DNA from: Candidatus Ozemibacteraceae bacterium
GTDB taxonomy: Bacteria; Muiribacteriota; Ozemobacteria; Ozemobacterales; Ozemobacteraceae
Assembly (NCBI GenBank): GCA_937998695.1
Contig: CALLCO010000232.1
Location: 1 to 54,453 of the forward strand
Reading direction: 5' to 3'
DNA length: 54,453 nucleotides
The translations under genes were made by a program, and so were the position numbers. Positions 15,379 to 23,792 of the stretch are shown here, piece after piece; position 1 is the stretch's first letter, and each line of letters opens with the position of its first letter. The notes under the pieces were generated by a model. That model searched no databases. It was not told the DNA's origin and saw nothing but the letters and a program-made list of their open reading frames with translations.

Positions 15379-18159
15379 CTACTGCCGGCGCTGGTGGTCT
15401 TCGATGGTGCGGTTGTCGGACTTGAGGTCGAGCACCTTCACCCGGAAGAACAGGCGCTGTTCGTTGGGCTGGGTGTCGAAGGGCACGTCGCGGACGGTGT
15501 ATTCCACGCGATAGAGGCCGGGGTTGCGGAAGATGTGGTAGAACTTCAGATCGGGCTTGAACTGGCTCAGGCGACCGTTGTAGGGCTGGTCGAAGACCGA
15601 GCGTTCGATTTTTTCGTCCTTGTTGCCGTTCTCATCTTCCAGCAGTTCGAACTTCCCGGTGGGATTGCCGTTGGCATCGAGTTCCTGGATCTGCATCTTG
15701 TAGTAGCTGATGCCGCGGTGCTTGTGGAAGTTGTCGATGTTGTCCCAGGCGTGGGCCGCGATGTTGATGCGGGTGTCTTCGTAGATCACCTTGTCGCCGG
15801 TGAGCAGCGAGGACCCGATCGGGGGCTGGAGGCCTTCGCCCGACTTGTTGATACTGATCTCCTTGGTGGTGAGGTCGTGGTCGCCCAGGTAGGAACCCTG
15901 GCCATACTCGCTGGCAATGCCGGTCTTGAGATCTTTCACGACCAGTTTGTCGCCATAGTCGAGCTGGTCATCGGCCGGCACGCCAACCACATGATCGTTG
16001 CCATTGGCATCGGTCAACGTGCACTCGCAGTTGGGAGTGGAGCCTTCGCCGCTGTCGCTGACCTTCAGGAAGCCGACCTGGTTGGTGGTATTGCCGCAGC
16101 AGTCGGCCATATCGACCTTGAACATCAGGTCGGGAACCTTCTGCATCCACTCGTGGCCGTATTTGTTGATGAAGTTGGAGTTGGTGCCGGCCACCTGGAG
16201 CTCGAGGGGAACTCCGGCATCGGCGGCAGTGCCGACTCGATGCCATTTGCCATCGTTGCCCAGGACGAAGTTCTGGCTGTCGGTAGCCATTTGCTCGCCG
16301 GAGTGGCGCCCACCCGCAGTAGAATCCCACTCGATGGAATTGACCGCGAAGTGCTTGGGCAGCAGAACGCGAGGGCCGGGAATCATCCAGGAGGCTTGCT
16401 TGACCTCCTGGCCGTCGACGGTGACGTTCTTCTCCTCGTAAATGCCGGCGATCTTCTCGAATTCGATGGGACCGACACAGTAGCGGCCGCCGTCCTTGAA
16501 CTCGATGTAAGAGAAGCGGTTGTAATCGGTCTTGCCGTTGGCGGCGAGGTGGGCCTTGAAAGCCGCGAGGTCGGCGGCGGCTTTCTTCCCGCGTTCGCCC
16601 ATTTCTTTGTAGTCGTTGATCATGGCATCGATCTCGGGACCGACATCGATCGGGCGGCCATCTTTGTCTTTCTTCCCGGTGACGTGGCTGTTGAGGGTCT
16701 TGATCTTCAGCAGGCCGCTGTTGCGCTCGTCGAGGATGAAGTAGCACAGGCCGCGGGCCCAGGGGGCCAGGCTCTTGGCGCTGTAGGCATTGGCATACCG
16801 GTTGGTGATGTAGTCCTCAACCTCTTCGGAGCTGCGGCGGCTCCACATCGGATCGATGTTCTTGTAGTAATCGTATTCCTCGGCCTTCTTGGCGGGGCCG
16901 ACGTAGGGCCCGTAGACCACGGTGTCGTCGAAGACCGGGGGATTGTCGGAGATCTTAATTCGCTCCCAGGAAGAGCCGTTCCAATTCATTTTGTAGGTCG
17001 GAGCCAGGTAGACGAAGTAAATGTAGGGCTCGGAGGTCGGGTCATCCGGATCATAGCCGGGATTATCGAGCTTGTACAGATCCATGTTGCCGCACTCGTA
17101 GTTCATGCTGGCCTTGAGGCGGTCGGAACTGACAACGGCATTGGGGTTGTCGTCCTCAATCTCGAACAGAATGCCCTTGACCTTCTTCCAGGAGTTAGAG
17201 CTCTTCTCGTAGACGGAGTCGACGAACCCGCCGGCATTGCCGCGGTAGATCTTGACTTCGGTGGACTTGACGGTGGGGGCGGAATAATCTTCGACGTACA
17301 CACGGTTGACCGCGGTGAACCCCCCCAGATCGCTCTTCAGACCGAACTTGTCGGGGGTGTCGTTGATGATCTTCTTGCTCTCCCAGGCGGTGGGTTCGCT
17401 GTTGAGCTGGGCGGGGCTGATCGTGTTAGTATCGATGACGCTGTCGTCGGCATTGCCAAAATAGCCGTCGCCGGAGACCCCGGAGGGGGTAACCTGGGCG
17501 CGCTCGTAGGTCAGGGTCATGCCGACTTCTTGCAGCACGGTGGAGCCTTTGGTGTCATCGGTCCCGGAGATACCGGAGTCGAAGGGTTTCTTGTGCACGT
17601 TGGGATAGATCTTGGGGTCCCAGGTCTTGTCGCCGGTGCCGTTAACGATATTGCGCATGTAGGTGACCGCCTTCTCGGCACCGGAGGCTTTGTAGAAGGG
17701 GGTCCAGACCTCGCCGCCGGAAGCGCCGTTGACCCCGCCGCTATTTTCACCCTCGCCAGCATCCTCAAAGACCCAGTTGTATTTGACGTTCCTGTAGACG
17801 AACCATTTTCCCGCGTCGGTGCCGGAGACGACCTTCACCAGGAAGGGGTATTTGGACGCGGTGGAGCCGGTGTTGCGGTAGATCCGCACGTTGTCCTTGA
17901 TGCGGTTGTCGAAACCGCGGACGACCGGCTCGGGCTCGACCATGGGAATCCACATGCCGATCTGGGATTCCGCCTTGTCGATCATGTCGGGGATTCGCCG
18001 GATTTCGTTCTTGGGAATGGACATGATCCCCACGGGGTGTTTGGACGGATCGTTCGTGTCATAACGGGTGTCGGTGGCCACTCCGCTCACGTCCGCCGCA
18101 AAGGCCGCGGGGGCCAACACACACAGGACCGCCAGGGCCAACCAAATCCTTTTCACCAT
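15379..18159 (-). CDS. Large secreted protein of unknown family
   Basis: A 926-residue exported protein with a clear signal peptide (MVKRIWLALAVLCVL, cleavage near AFA-AD, residue 22). The mature part is rich in Asp, Asn, Gly, Tyr and Lys, with few cysteines (a CC pair in DCCGNTT and a CEC further on). Composition and pattern suggest beta-rich extracellular domains; the last 110 residues (LYRVEYTVRD...FFRVKVLDL) look like an Ig/cadherin-type beta sandwich. I recognise no catalytic motif and no membrane helix other than the signal peptide, no sorting signal and no surface-anchor repeats. GGAGGG upstream fixes the start at 18159. It is transcribed with or right after the TPR gene (134-base gap) and ends in a strong terminator, which suggests a high-level product such as a surface or periplasmic structural protein. 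Confidence 0.78.
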   Translation of the reverse strand: MVKRIWLALAVLCVLAPAAFAADVSGVATDTRYDTNDPSKHPVGIMSIPKNEIRRIPDMIDKAESQIGMWIPMVEPEPVVRGFDNRIKDNVRIYRNTGSTASKYPFLVKVVSGTDAGKWFVYRNVKYNWVFEDAGEGENSGGVNGASGGEVWTPFYKASGAEKAVTYMRNIVNGTGDKTWDPKIYPNVHKKPFDSGISGTDDTKGSTVLQEVGMTLTYERAQVTPSGVSGDGYFGNADDSVIDTNTISPAQLNSEPTAWESKKIINDTPDKFGLKSDLGGFTAVNRVYVEDYSAPTVKSTEVKIYRGNAGGFVDSVYEKSSNSWKKVKGILFEIEDDNPNAVVSSDRLKASMNYECGNMDLYKLDNPGYDPDDPTSEPYIYFVYLAPTYKMNWNGSSWERIKISDNPPVFDDTVVYGPYVGPAKKAEEYDYYKNIDPMWSRRSSEEVEDYITNRYANAYSAKSLAPWARGLCYFILDERNSGLLKIKTLNSHVTGKKDKDGRPIDVGPEIDAMINDYKEMGERGKKAAADLAAFKAHLAANGKTDYNRFSYIEFKDGGRYCVGPIEFEKIAGIYEEKNVTVDGQEVKQASWMIPGPRVLLPKHFAVNSIEWDSTAGGRHSGEQMATDSQNFVLGNDGKWHRVGTAADAGVPLELQVAGTNSNFINKYGHEWMQKVPDLMFKVDMADCCGNTTNQVGFLKVSDSGEGSTPNCECTLTDANGNDHVVGVPADDQLDYGDKLVVKDLKTGIASEYGQGSYLGDHDLTTKEISINKSGEGLQPPIGSSLLTGDKVIYEDTRINIAAHAWDNIDNFHKHRGISYYKMQIQELDANGNPTGKFELLEDENGNKDEKIERSVFDQPYNGRLSQFKPDLKFYHIFRNPGLYRVEYTVRDVPFDTQPNEQRLFFRVKVLDLKSDNRTIEDHQRRQ

Positions 18160-18293
18160 ATTCCCTCCAGTTGTTTGTTGGAGCCGGGTACGCCGGTCTC
18201 CGCGCATGCCCTCTTGTTCATCCTCGTCTACGCGTCTTTCTGGGTTGCCGTTCACCTCCGATTGTTTTTTTCACATTCAATCCCCCTAGGGGA

Positions 18294-19787
18294 TCAGCGC
18301 ACCGATTTATTGATCTTGTCGGTCAACTGCCGTTCGATCCCGAATTTTTCCTCGAGGGTTTCGAGGGCCTCGTTGATCTTGGCGGCATGGACATATTTCG
18401 GATTCACCGTCACGATTTCCTTGTAGAGTCGGTAGGCCCGCTTGAGGTTTTTGTAGGGGAGGTACTCCAACTGATGGCTGGGGTCTTCATTCGAGAAATT
18501 GTTGCCCGGAAAGGAGTTCCCGGTGGCGTAGTAGATGTTCGCCAGCTGATATTTCACGTCGAGCATTTCCGGGCCATACTGGGCGGCCAGTTCGTACTCG
18601 GCGATGGCCTCGTCGATCCGACGACGCATCTCCATGTATACCCCTTGGTAGAACCGGCACCAGGGGTTGTCAGGTTCGAGGGCGATGGCCGCGGTCAGGT
18701 GTTTCTTGGCCGAGAAGTCCATGATGCGGGGGAGGTAGATGGCGACCAGCCCGAGGTGATACCGGGCCTTGGTGGGATCGAGGGCGATGGCCACTTCGTG
18801 GAAGTGGATCGACTCGTCGAGGCGGTTGACGTTCTTCAAGCCGGTGGCGTATTTGAAGGCCGCTTCGGCCATCTCGCGATGCATCTCGAAAGCCCGGGCG
18901 TAGAAATCGAGGGCTTTGTGGAATTCCTTCAACCCGGTATAAGCATCGCCGGCTCCCCACAGCGGTCGCAGATCTTCGCTGTCGATCTTCAGAGCCTTCT
19001 CGAACCACTCGATGGCCTTTTTGTAGTCACCCCGCACCAGGCTGAGGTCGCCGCTGTACAAGGTCGCCAGGAAGTCCTTGGGATCGAGCTTGACCGCCCG
19101 GCCCAGCGCATCCTCGGCCACCTTGAAGTCGAATTTCTTGGCGAAGGTGCAGGCCCGGCCCAGCATCGTCCACTGGGCTTTGTTCATGGCCCCGTCGCCG
19201 ACCGCTTTGCGAACGCCCTCGAGCAGGGTTTTGGCCTGGTCGAAGTAGGTCTCGCCGTATTCCGCCATGGTCCGGCCAGCGATGTCCATGAGTTCGACAT
19301 TGCCGGGTTCGAGGGCCAGGGCCTTCTCGAACTCGAGAATGGCGTAGATGGCCTGCTTCTCCTCGAGATAGGCGGCGCCACGACGGTAGTGCTCCTGGGC
19401 CTTGTCATTCTTCAGACTGGCCAGGCGATATTTGTCCATCGTCGCCGCCGAAGGCTCGGCGATCCCCGCCGGAGCTCCCAGACCGACTTTCTCACGGTGC
19501 TTGGCCGCCCGTTTGAAAGCCTCTTCCGCGGACTTGGTACGGCCGGCGGCCTGCAGGGAGGTGCCGAAGGCTTCCCAGACCATGGCGGCCTTGGAGGGAT
19601 CGCCCCGCAGCAGGTTCTGGTGCTTGACCAGGATATCATTGAAGGCCTTGGCCGCCGGGTCGAACTGCCCGGCCTCGTGCTGGGCCCGGGCCTTCGCCAT
19701 GTCCTGCTCGAGGGTGTCGGCCACGCCGGCCAACGGCAACCCGAGCACCAGAATCAAGGCCAATAACATTCCAGGGAACCGAATCAT
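18294..19787 (-). CDS. Secreted TPR-repeat protein
   Basis: A 497-residue protein with a signal peptide (about 1-23, LPLAGVADTLEQ). The mature part is a long array of tetratricopeptide repeats: many 34-residue units with the A/G-Y/F-A pattern (for instance DYKKAIEWFEKALKIDSED, LALEPGNVELMDIAG). There are about ten units, then a helical tail with FGIERQLTDKINKSVR at the end. The protein should act as a periplasmic binding scaffold. The start ATG at 19787 overlaps the stop of the upstream propeller gene by four bases (ATGA) and has GGAGGA upstream, so the propeller and this protein are coupled and may form a complex. Confidence 0.85.
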   Translation of the reverse strand: MIRFPGMLLALILVLGLPLAGVADTLEQDMAKARAQHEAGQFDPAAKAFNDILVKHQNLLRGDPSKAAMVWEAFGTSLQAAGRTKSAEEAFKRAAKHREKVGLGAPAGIAEPSAATMDKYRLASLKNDKAQEHYRRGAAYLEEKQAIYAILEFEKALALEPGNVELMDIAGRTMAEYGETYFDQAKTLLEGVRKAVGDGAMNKAQWTMLGRACTFAKKFDFKVAEDALGRAVKLDPKDFLATLYSGDLSLVRGDYKKAIEWFEKALKIDSEDLRPLWGAGDAYTGLKEFHKALDFYARAFEMHREMAEAAFKYATGLKNVNRLDESIHFHEVAIALDPTKARYHLGLVAIYLPRIMDFSAKKHLTAAIALEPDNPWCRFYQGVYMEMRRRIDEAIAEYELAAQYGPEMLDVKYQLANIYYATGNSFPGNNFSNEDPSHQLEYLPYKNLKRAYRLYKEIVTVNPKYVHAAKINEALETLEEKFGIERQLTDKINKSVR

Positions 19788-20839
19788 CGAGGGTCTCCTC
19801 CTGTGTGGATGGTGGAATAATCGAACAGGCATAGCCAATTCTTATCACCCACGAGGTACACTTGTCCAATGTCTGTACCCACCACGACGCCCGCGCGGGT
19901 GACTCCCAGACTCTTGATGGCCCGGGAGGCTGAGGCCGGGCCATCCTGCCTCTCGACCGTCCCATCCGCCAGAAGCCGGAACAACCCCTCTTCGGTACCC
20001 ACCCACAGGTGGCCCCCGAACGGAAGCAATGCATGGACCTGATCGGGAATCCCGGGAATCCGGCGGAAGGTTGCCCGCCGTGGGGCCGGCCGCCGAGGTT
20101 TCGCCGAGTCTGCGGGATGGACGGGTTCGAGCCGTTCCACCAATCCTCCCGAGCCGGTCCCCAGGAACAGGTTCCCCTGGAAACGGGCCAGAACGTTGAT
20201 ATTGCCATCACGCCACTGGCGATCGGGGAGTTCGACCCGGGTGATGCGGGTGCCTTCGAGGAAGGCCAGACCGGCGTAGGTGGCAAGCCAGGTGCCGGAG
20301 GCATCCGCCAGGGCGTCGTTGATCCAGTCGCTGGGCAGGCCATCCGATTCACCGAGGGTGACCCAGCGGCCGTCCGTGGCCAGACACAGGCCGTCCCCCA
20401 CCGAACCCAACAAATACCCCCCGCCAGGCAGCCCCAGAAACGCGTGGAAGTGCCGCGAGGGCGGATCGCCGAATGAGGTCAGCCGACTCCAGCGCCCGCT
20501 GGAGCGGTGCAGACGAGCCGCTCCGCCTCCGGCGGTCGCGACCAGCAGGTCTTCGCCTTCCAGCAGGAGTTTGCTGATGCGGTCGTCAGGTAACCCCCCC
20601 GGGGCTTGGCGCACCTGCGACCAGGTATCCCCCGTGCGTATCCAGAGGCCGGCCCCGAAGGTACCGAGGTAGAGGCGCCCGGCGTCATCTTCGACAAGGG
20701 CGCGACAGACACAGGTGTAAGCGGTTTTTTTCCATACCGACCCTTCTCTTGTCAAAGACCCGAGGCCCAGGGCCACCGAACCGGCGGCCGTCAGCACGAT
20801 CAGGAGCATCAGGAACGAGAGTCGGGACAGAGGTCGCAC
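19784..20839 (-). CDS. Secreted beta-propeller (Reg_prop) protein
   Basis: A 351-residue protein with an N-terminal signal or anchor segment (about 8-26) followed by Reg_prop-type propeller blades (LYLGTFGAGLWI, LLVATAGGGAARL, LFLGTGSGGLVERL, LWVGTEEGLFRL). A CVCR tetrapeptide follows the first blade strand (about residue 43). The start is GTG at 20839, with AAAGGA six bases upstream. It is the third free propeller protein in this region, follows floA after 41 bases and overlaps the TPR gene by four. The arrangement floA - propeller - TPR - large secreted protein on one strand suggests a single transcription unit. Confidence 0.82.
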   Translation of the reverse strand: MRPLSRLSFLMLLIVLTAAGSVALGLGSLTREGSVWKKTAYTCVCRALVEDDAGRLYLGTFGAGLWIRTGDTWSQVRQAPGGLPDDRISKLLLEGEDLLVATAGGGAARLHRSSGRWSRLTSFGDPPSRHFHAFLGLPGGGYLLGSVGDGLCLATDGRWVTLGESDGLPSDWINDALADASGTWLATYAGLAFLEGTRITRVELPDRQWRDGNINVLARFQGNLFLGTGSGGLVERLEPVHPADSAKPRRPAPRRATFRRIPGIPDQVHALLPFGGHLWVGTEEGLFRLLADGTVERQDGPASASRAIKSLGVTRAGVVVGTDIGQVYLVGDKNWLCLFDYSTIHTGGDPR

Positions 20840-20880
20840 GAGGTCCTTTCGGCCTCCCTCCGGGGAGGCAGGAGCAGGGA

Positions 20881-21828
20881 TCAGGTCGGATCGGTCCCGC
20901 CGGCCAGGGCGGCCGCCGGGGTCTTGCGCTTGCGCTGGACGAGGAGCTTGCCGCGCCGGAAGCAGTCGGCGAGGGCGTGGGGGACCCGCATCTCGGCTTC
21001 GACGAGGCGGGCCTTCATTTCCTGTTCGATTGCCTTGTTCTCCTGCATCTGGGCGACGGCCAGGGCGCGGCGGCCCTCGGCCTTGGCCTGGGCCACCTTG
21101 CGATCGGCCTCGGCTTGATCGTTCTGCAGGATGGCGCCGATGTTGCGCCCGACGTCGAGATCGGCCACCTCGAAGGAAATGATCTGGAAGGCCGTTCCGG
21201 CATCGAGCCCGGCCTTCATGATGTTCTGGGTGATCAACTCAGGGCGCTTGAGCACGTCGGTATGGGTATCGGCCGATCCGATGGCCGAGACGATGCCTTC
21301 GGAGACCCGAGCCAGGATGGTCTCTTCGCCGGCTCCGCCGACCATCGTCTCAAGGTTGGCCTTGACCGTGATCTTGGTCTTGGCGATGACCTCGATCCCG
21401 TTGCGCGCCATGCCGGCGACCGCCCCGGTAGAGAGAACGCGGGGTTGGACACTCATGCGCACTGCATCCTGGACATCGCGCCCAGCCAGATCGATGGCGG
21501 CCGCCTTCTCGAAGGTCAGATCAAGGTTGGCCCGCCCGGCACTGATGAGCGCGTTGACGACCCCCTCCACGTCCCCGCCCGAAAGATAGTGGGCCTCGAG
21601 CCGGTCGAGGAACAAGGGCAACCCCGCCTTGTTGCCTCGGATGAAGGTATCGATGATGACATCGGTCGGCACCTTTCGCAGGTTCATGGCGATCAGTTCG
21701 ACCGGACCGACCGGAACCCCTGCCGAAAGGCATTTTATGAAAGTCCGGAAGGGGAAGAGGGAGAGGATGACAAAAAACCCGAGGACTCCGAGAACGAGGA
21801 GAATGCCGACAACAACGGTGCCAGTCAT
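20881..21828 (-). CDS. floA: Flotillin-like protein FloA
   Basis: A 315-residue membrane-microdomain protein. The N-terminal hydrophobic hairpin (about 1-28) is followed by the SPFH region and the long alanine/glutamate-rich coiled coil (ILQNDQAEADRKVAQAKAEG). The sequence matches FloA (UPF0365, YqfA) throughout: 'PVELIAMNLRKVPTDVII', 'FEKAAAIDLAGRDVQDAV' and 'FQIISFEVADLDVGRNIGA'. FloA organises detergent-resistant lipid domains and helps assemble membrane complexes and protein secretion. GGGGTGA a few bases upstream supports the ATG, and a promoter lies at 21862-21890. Downstream on the same strand are the propeller and TPR genes, whose products may be clients of these domains (inference). 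The length is close to the usual 330 residues. Confidence 0.95.
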   Translation of the reverse strand: MTGTVVVGILLVLGVLGFFVILSLFPFRTFIKCLSAGVPVGPVELIAMNLRKVPTDVIIDTFIRGNKAGLPLFLDRLEAHYLSGGDVEGVVNALISAGRANLDLTFEKAAAIDLAGRDVQDAVRMSVQPRVLSTGAVAGMARNGIEVIAKTKITVKANLETMVGGAGEETILARVSEGIVSAIGSADTHTDVLKRPELITQNIMKAGLDAGTAFQIISFEVADLDVGRNIGAILQNDQAEADRKVAQAKAEGRRALAVAQMQENKAIEQEMKARLVEAEMRVPHALADCFRRGKLLVQRKRKTPAAALAGGTDPT

Positions 21829-21861
21829 GGATGATCACCCCGGAATAGTGGATTCTCCCCC

Positions 21862-21890
21862 ACTTTAAACTTCTCACGAAGGGCTGTCAA
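21862..21890 (-). promoter_or_regulatory. Sigma70-type promoter of floA
   Basis: On the minus strand TTGACA (21885-21890), 17 bases, then TAAAGT (21862-21867). It lies 34 bases before the floA ATG. Confidence 0.65.
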
Positions 21891-22096
21891 ATCCAAACCA
21901 GGGAAGGCGCGGGCTTCCATACGTACATAGACTATGGAGAGACCGGCCAGGATGTTTCAAAAAATATGGAAAGTGACGCCAGGGTCACGGCGAGGGCATT
22001 TCGCGGGAAAAAACCTCACGTGCTGAAACTGCACGTCGCTAGGGATTTTTTCCCTACCGGCTGGTCCCCATCTGAAATGGCGTGTCTGATGGTAGC

Positions 22097-22681
22097 TCAG
22101 TCCGACATCCGGGATTCGAGCTCACGCAGACGGGCAGCCGAAATCCGATCTTCAGGGTTGTGGTTGATCGTCTTCTGCAACCGATCGATCTCGTTGCGGC
22201 AGTAGCGGATGAGCCGTTTGAGCACATCGAGGTCACGGAGCAGGCTCTGATCGTAGTTGGGAAGCTGGGTGGCCCGGGCCCAATCGTTGAAGGCCTTCCG
22301 ATACTGGCTGCGCTCGAACTGGATCTGCCCGGACAGCTTGAAGGCGCCGAAATTATGGGGGTCATACCACTTTGCCCGCTCCAGGCGGCGCAGGGCTTCG
22401 TCGTAGCTCCCGCTGAAGTAGTCGCGGGTGGCATGATTCAGGTATTGGCTCGCCCGGGCCTCATTCAGATGCTTGTCGCGGTTGGGGAAGTCATCATCGA
22501 GGTCAGGGGTGGGCGTCGCCAGCCCCGCCTCCCCTCCTGTACTGGTGACTTGGGGCTTGAGACCGATCTTCAGCGAACCGAAGTCGACGTAGGCGAACCG
22601 TTGGACGAAGATGCCGCCGATGGCCAGAATGGCCACCACCGCCACCGCCAAGACTATTTTCGCCCCCGTCGACAATATCAT
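22097..22681 (-). CDS. Membrane-anchored TPR-like protein
   Basis: A 194-residue protein with one N-terminal helix (about 8-27) and an exported part holding two or three TPR-like units (SGSYDEALRRLERAKWYDP, RSQYRKAFNDWARATQLPN) and a basic, Arg/Glu-rich helical tail that could be a coiled coil. No enzymatic motif is visible. Its ATG overlaps the stop of the upstream gene at 22678-22681 (ATGA), so the two are coupled. The pair probably makes one periplasmic scaffold complex, of unknown role. Confidence 0.72.
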   Translation of the reverse strand: MILSTGAKIVLAVAVVAILAIGGIFVQRFAYVDFGSLKIGLKPQVTSTGGEAGLATPTPDLDDDFPNRDKHLNEARASQYLNHATRDYFSGSYDEALRRLERAKWYDPHNFGAFKLSGQIQFERSQYRKAFNDWARATQLPNYDQSLLRDLDVLKRLIRYCRNEIDRLQKTINHNPEDRISAARLRELESRMSD

Positions 22682-23523
22682 CTAGGGCACCAGGCCTCCT
22701 CGGAATGGATTCCCCGTTCCTGGAGGTAGGTTAAATAATCCGACCGGCCCGAACGACCCCGACCGGGTCGCCTGGTCGACAGCTCTTGAGCTGAAATTCC
22801 CAGCAGGGCGGCCTCCCGTTTCACGTCGGGGTTGCCCTGGCGAAAGGCGGAACGGACGAACCGGTCGAGGGCGGGCTCAAGGGGCCAGCAGCCAAGCCGG
22901 AACAGCCGCTCGGCGTTCGCCTGGGCAGCCAAGGGCGACAGACGAACCGCCCATAGGGAGCGGGCCCGCCACAGGTCGAGCTGCCCTCGCAGAGCCGCCG
23001 GACAGCGGCCGTCATGGATCGCTCTCCAGGCATGGATCCAGGAGAGGGTGCCCACAGGGTCGGCAGCAGGCGCGGGCAACAGCCCACGGTTCAGGAGGTG
23101 CTGCAATTCTCCTGGGGATAGGTGCACGAGTTGTGAGGCCGATGCGGCCTTTTGGCGAAGGGCTGGTTCTTCGACGGCAACAGCGAGTTCAGCGATCTCG
23201 GAGACGCTCACTTTATCTCTGAGAGCGCGATAGCGTGCGGTCAAGCTGGCCAGGTGGTCGGCATCCTGCTGATCGCGGATCTCCTGTCTGGATCGCAGGT
23301 CGGCGAGGCTTCCCAGGAGTTGGGCATCCGTGACCAGGGAATGATCCGGCCAGGTCTGGGTGAAGCGGTCAAAATGCTCGCGGGCTTCCCGCCAGTGGCC
23401 CAGGGTGAACGCCCGCCGGCCGTCCTGGTAGACTTCTTCGGGAGTAATGGCGATGATCGTGGTTGCCCCAGACAGGGCCACCAGCACGACCACTACCGGA
23501 AAAATGGCGCAAATCCGCTTCAC
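22678..23523 (-). CDS. Secreted helical-repeat protein, function unknown
   Basis: A 281-residue protein with a signal peptide (about 1-24). Residues 28-60 contain a TPR-like unit (GRRAFTLGHWREAREHFDRF), followed by more helical repeats and a basic tail with [16 protein letters not shown] do not recognise the family. The start is uncertain: a GTG at 23523 gives the most signal-like N-terminus (MKRICAIFPV) and has a G-rich ribosome site; another GTG at 23535 adds four residues. The stop overlaps the start of the TPR-like gene at 22681. No promoter was clear upstream. Confidence 0.65.
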   Translation of the reverse strand: MKRICAIFPVVVVLVALSGATTIIAITPEEVYQDGRRAFTLGHWREAREHFDRFTQTWPDHSLVTDAQLLGSLADLRSRQEIRDQQDADHLASLTARYRALRDKVSVSEIAELAVAVEEPALRQKAASASQLVHLSPGELQHLLNRGLLPAPAADPVGTLSWIHAWRAIHDGRCPAALRGQLDLWRARSLWAVRLSPLAAQANAERLFRLGCWPLEPALDRFVRSAFRQGNPDVKREAALLGISAQELSTRRPGRGRSGRSDYLTYLQERGIHSEEAWCPR

Positions 23524-23792
23524 TGGCCCCCCCACGCGTTCCAGCCTTCAAGTTCGCAAAAACTCTGCCAAAATCGGGATGGCGGGCCACCCGATCGTGT
23601 ACCCTTGGATTCATCGGCAGTTCGGGCCCAACACCGAATGGGACGCGGAAGGTTGGTCGGCACGCCGATGTGCGTTAAAGACACGTCGCGTCGATCAGGG
23701 GTGGGCTACCCAGCGATCACCGGGCATTATGTGCAAAAGCCCGCGTTTTCGGTTTGCGTTCCGGCTGAATGGCCCCTGGAGGCAGAAGGGGG

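Noticed and set aside
15394..18426. A 1010-codon open frame on the plus strand opposite the large secreted protein
   Set aside because: It is a codon-position shadow typical of high GC: no ribosome site, no family pattern, Val/Gly/Asp-rich translation. The minus-strand frame has a signal peptide, ribosome site and terminator.
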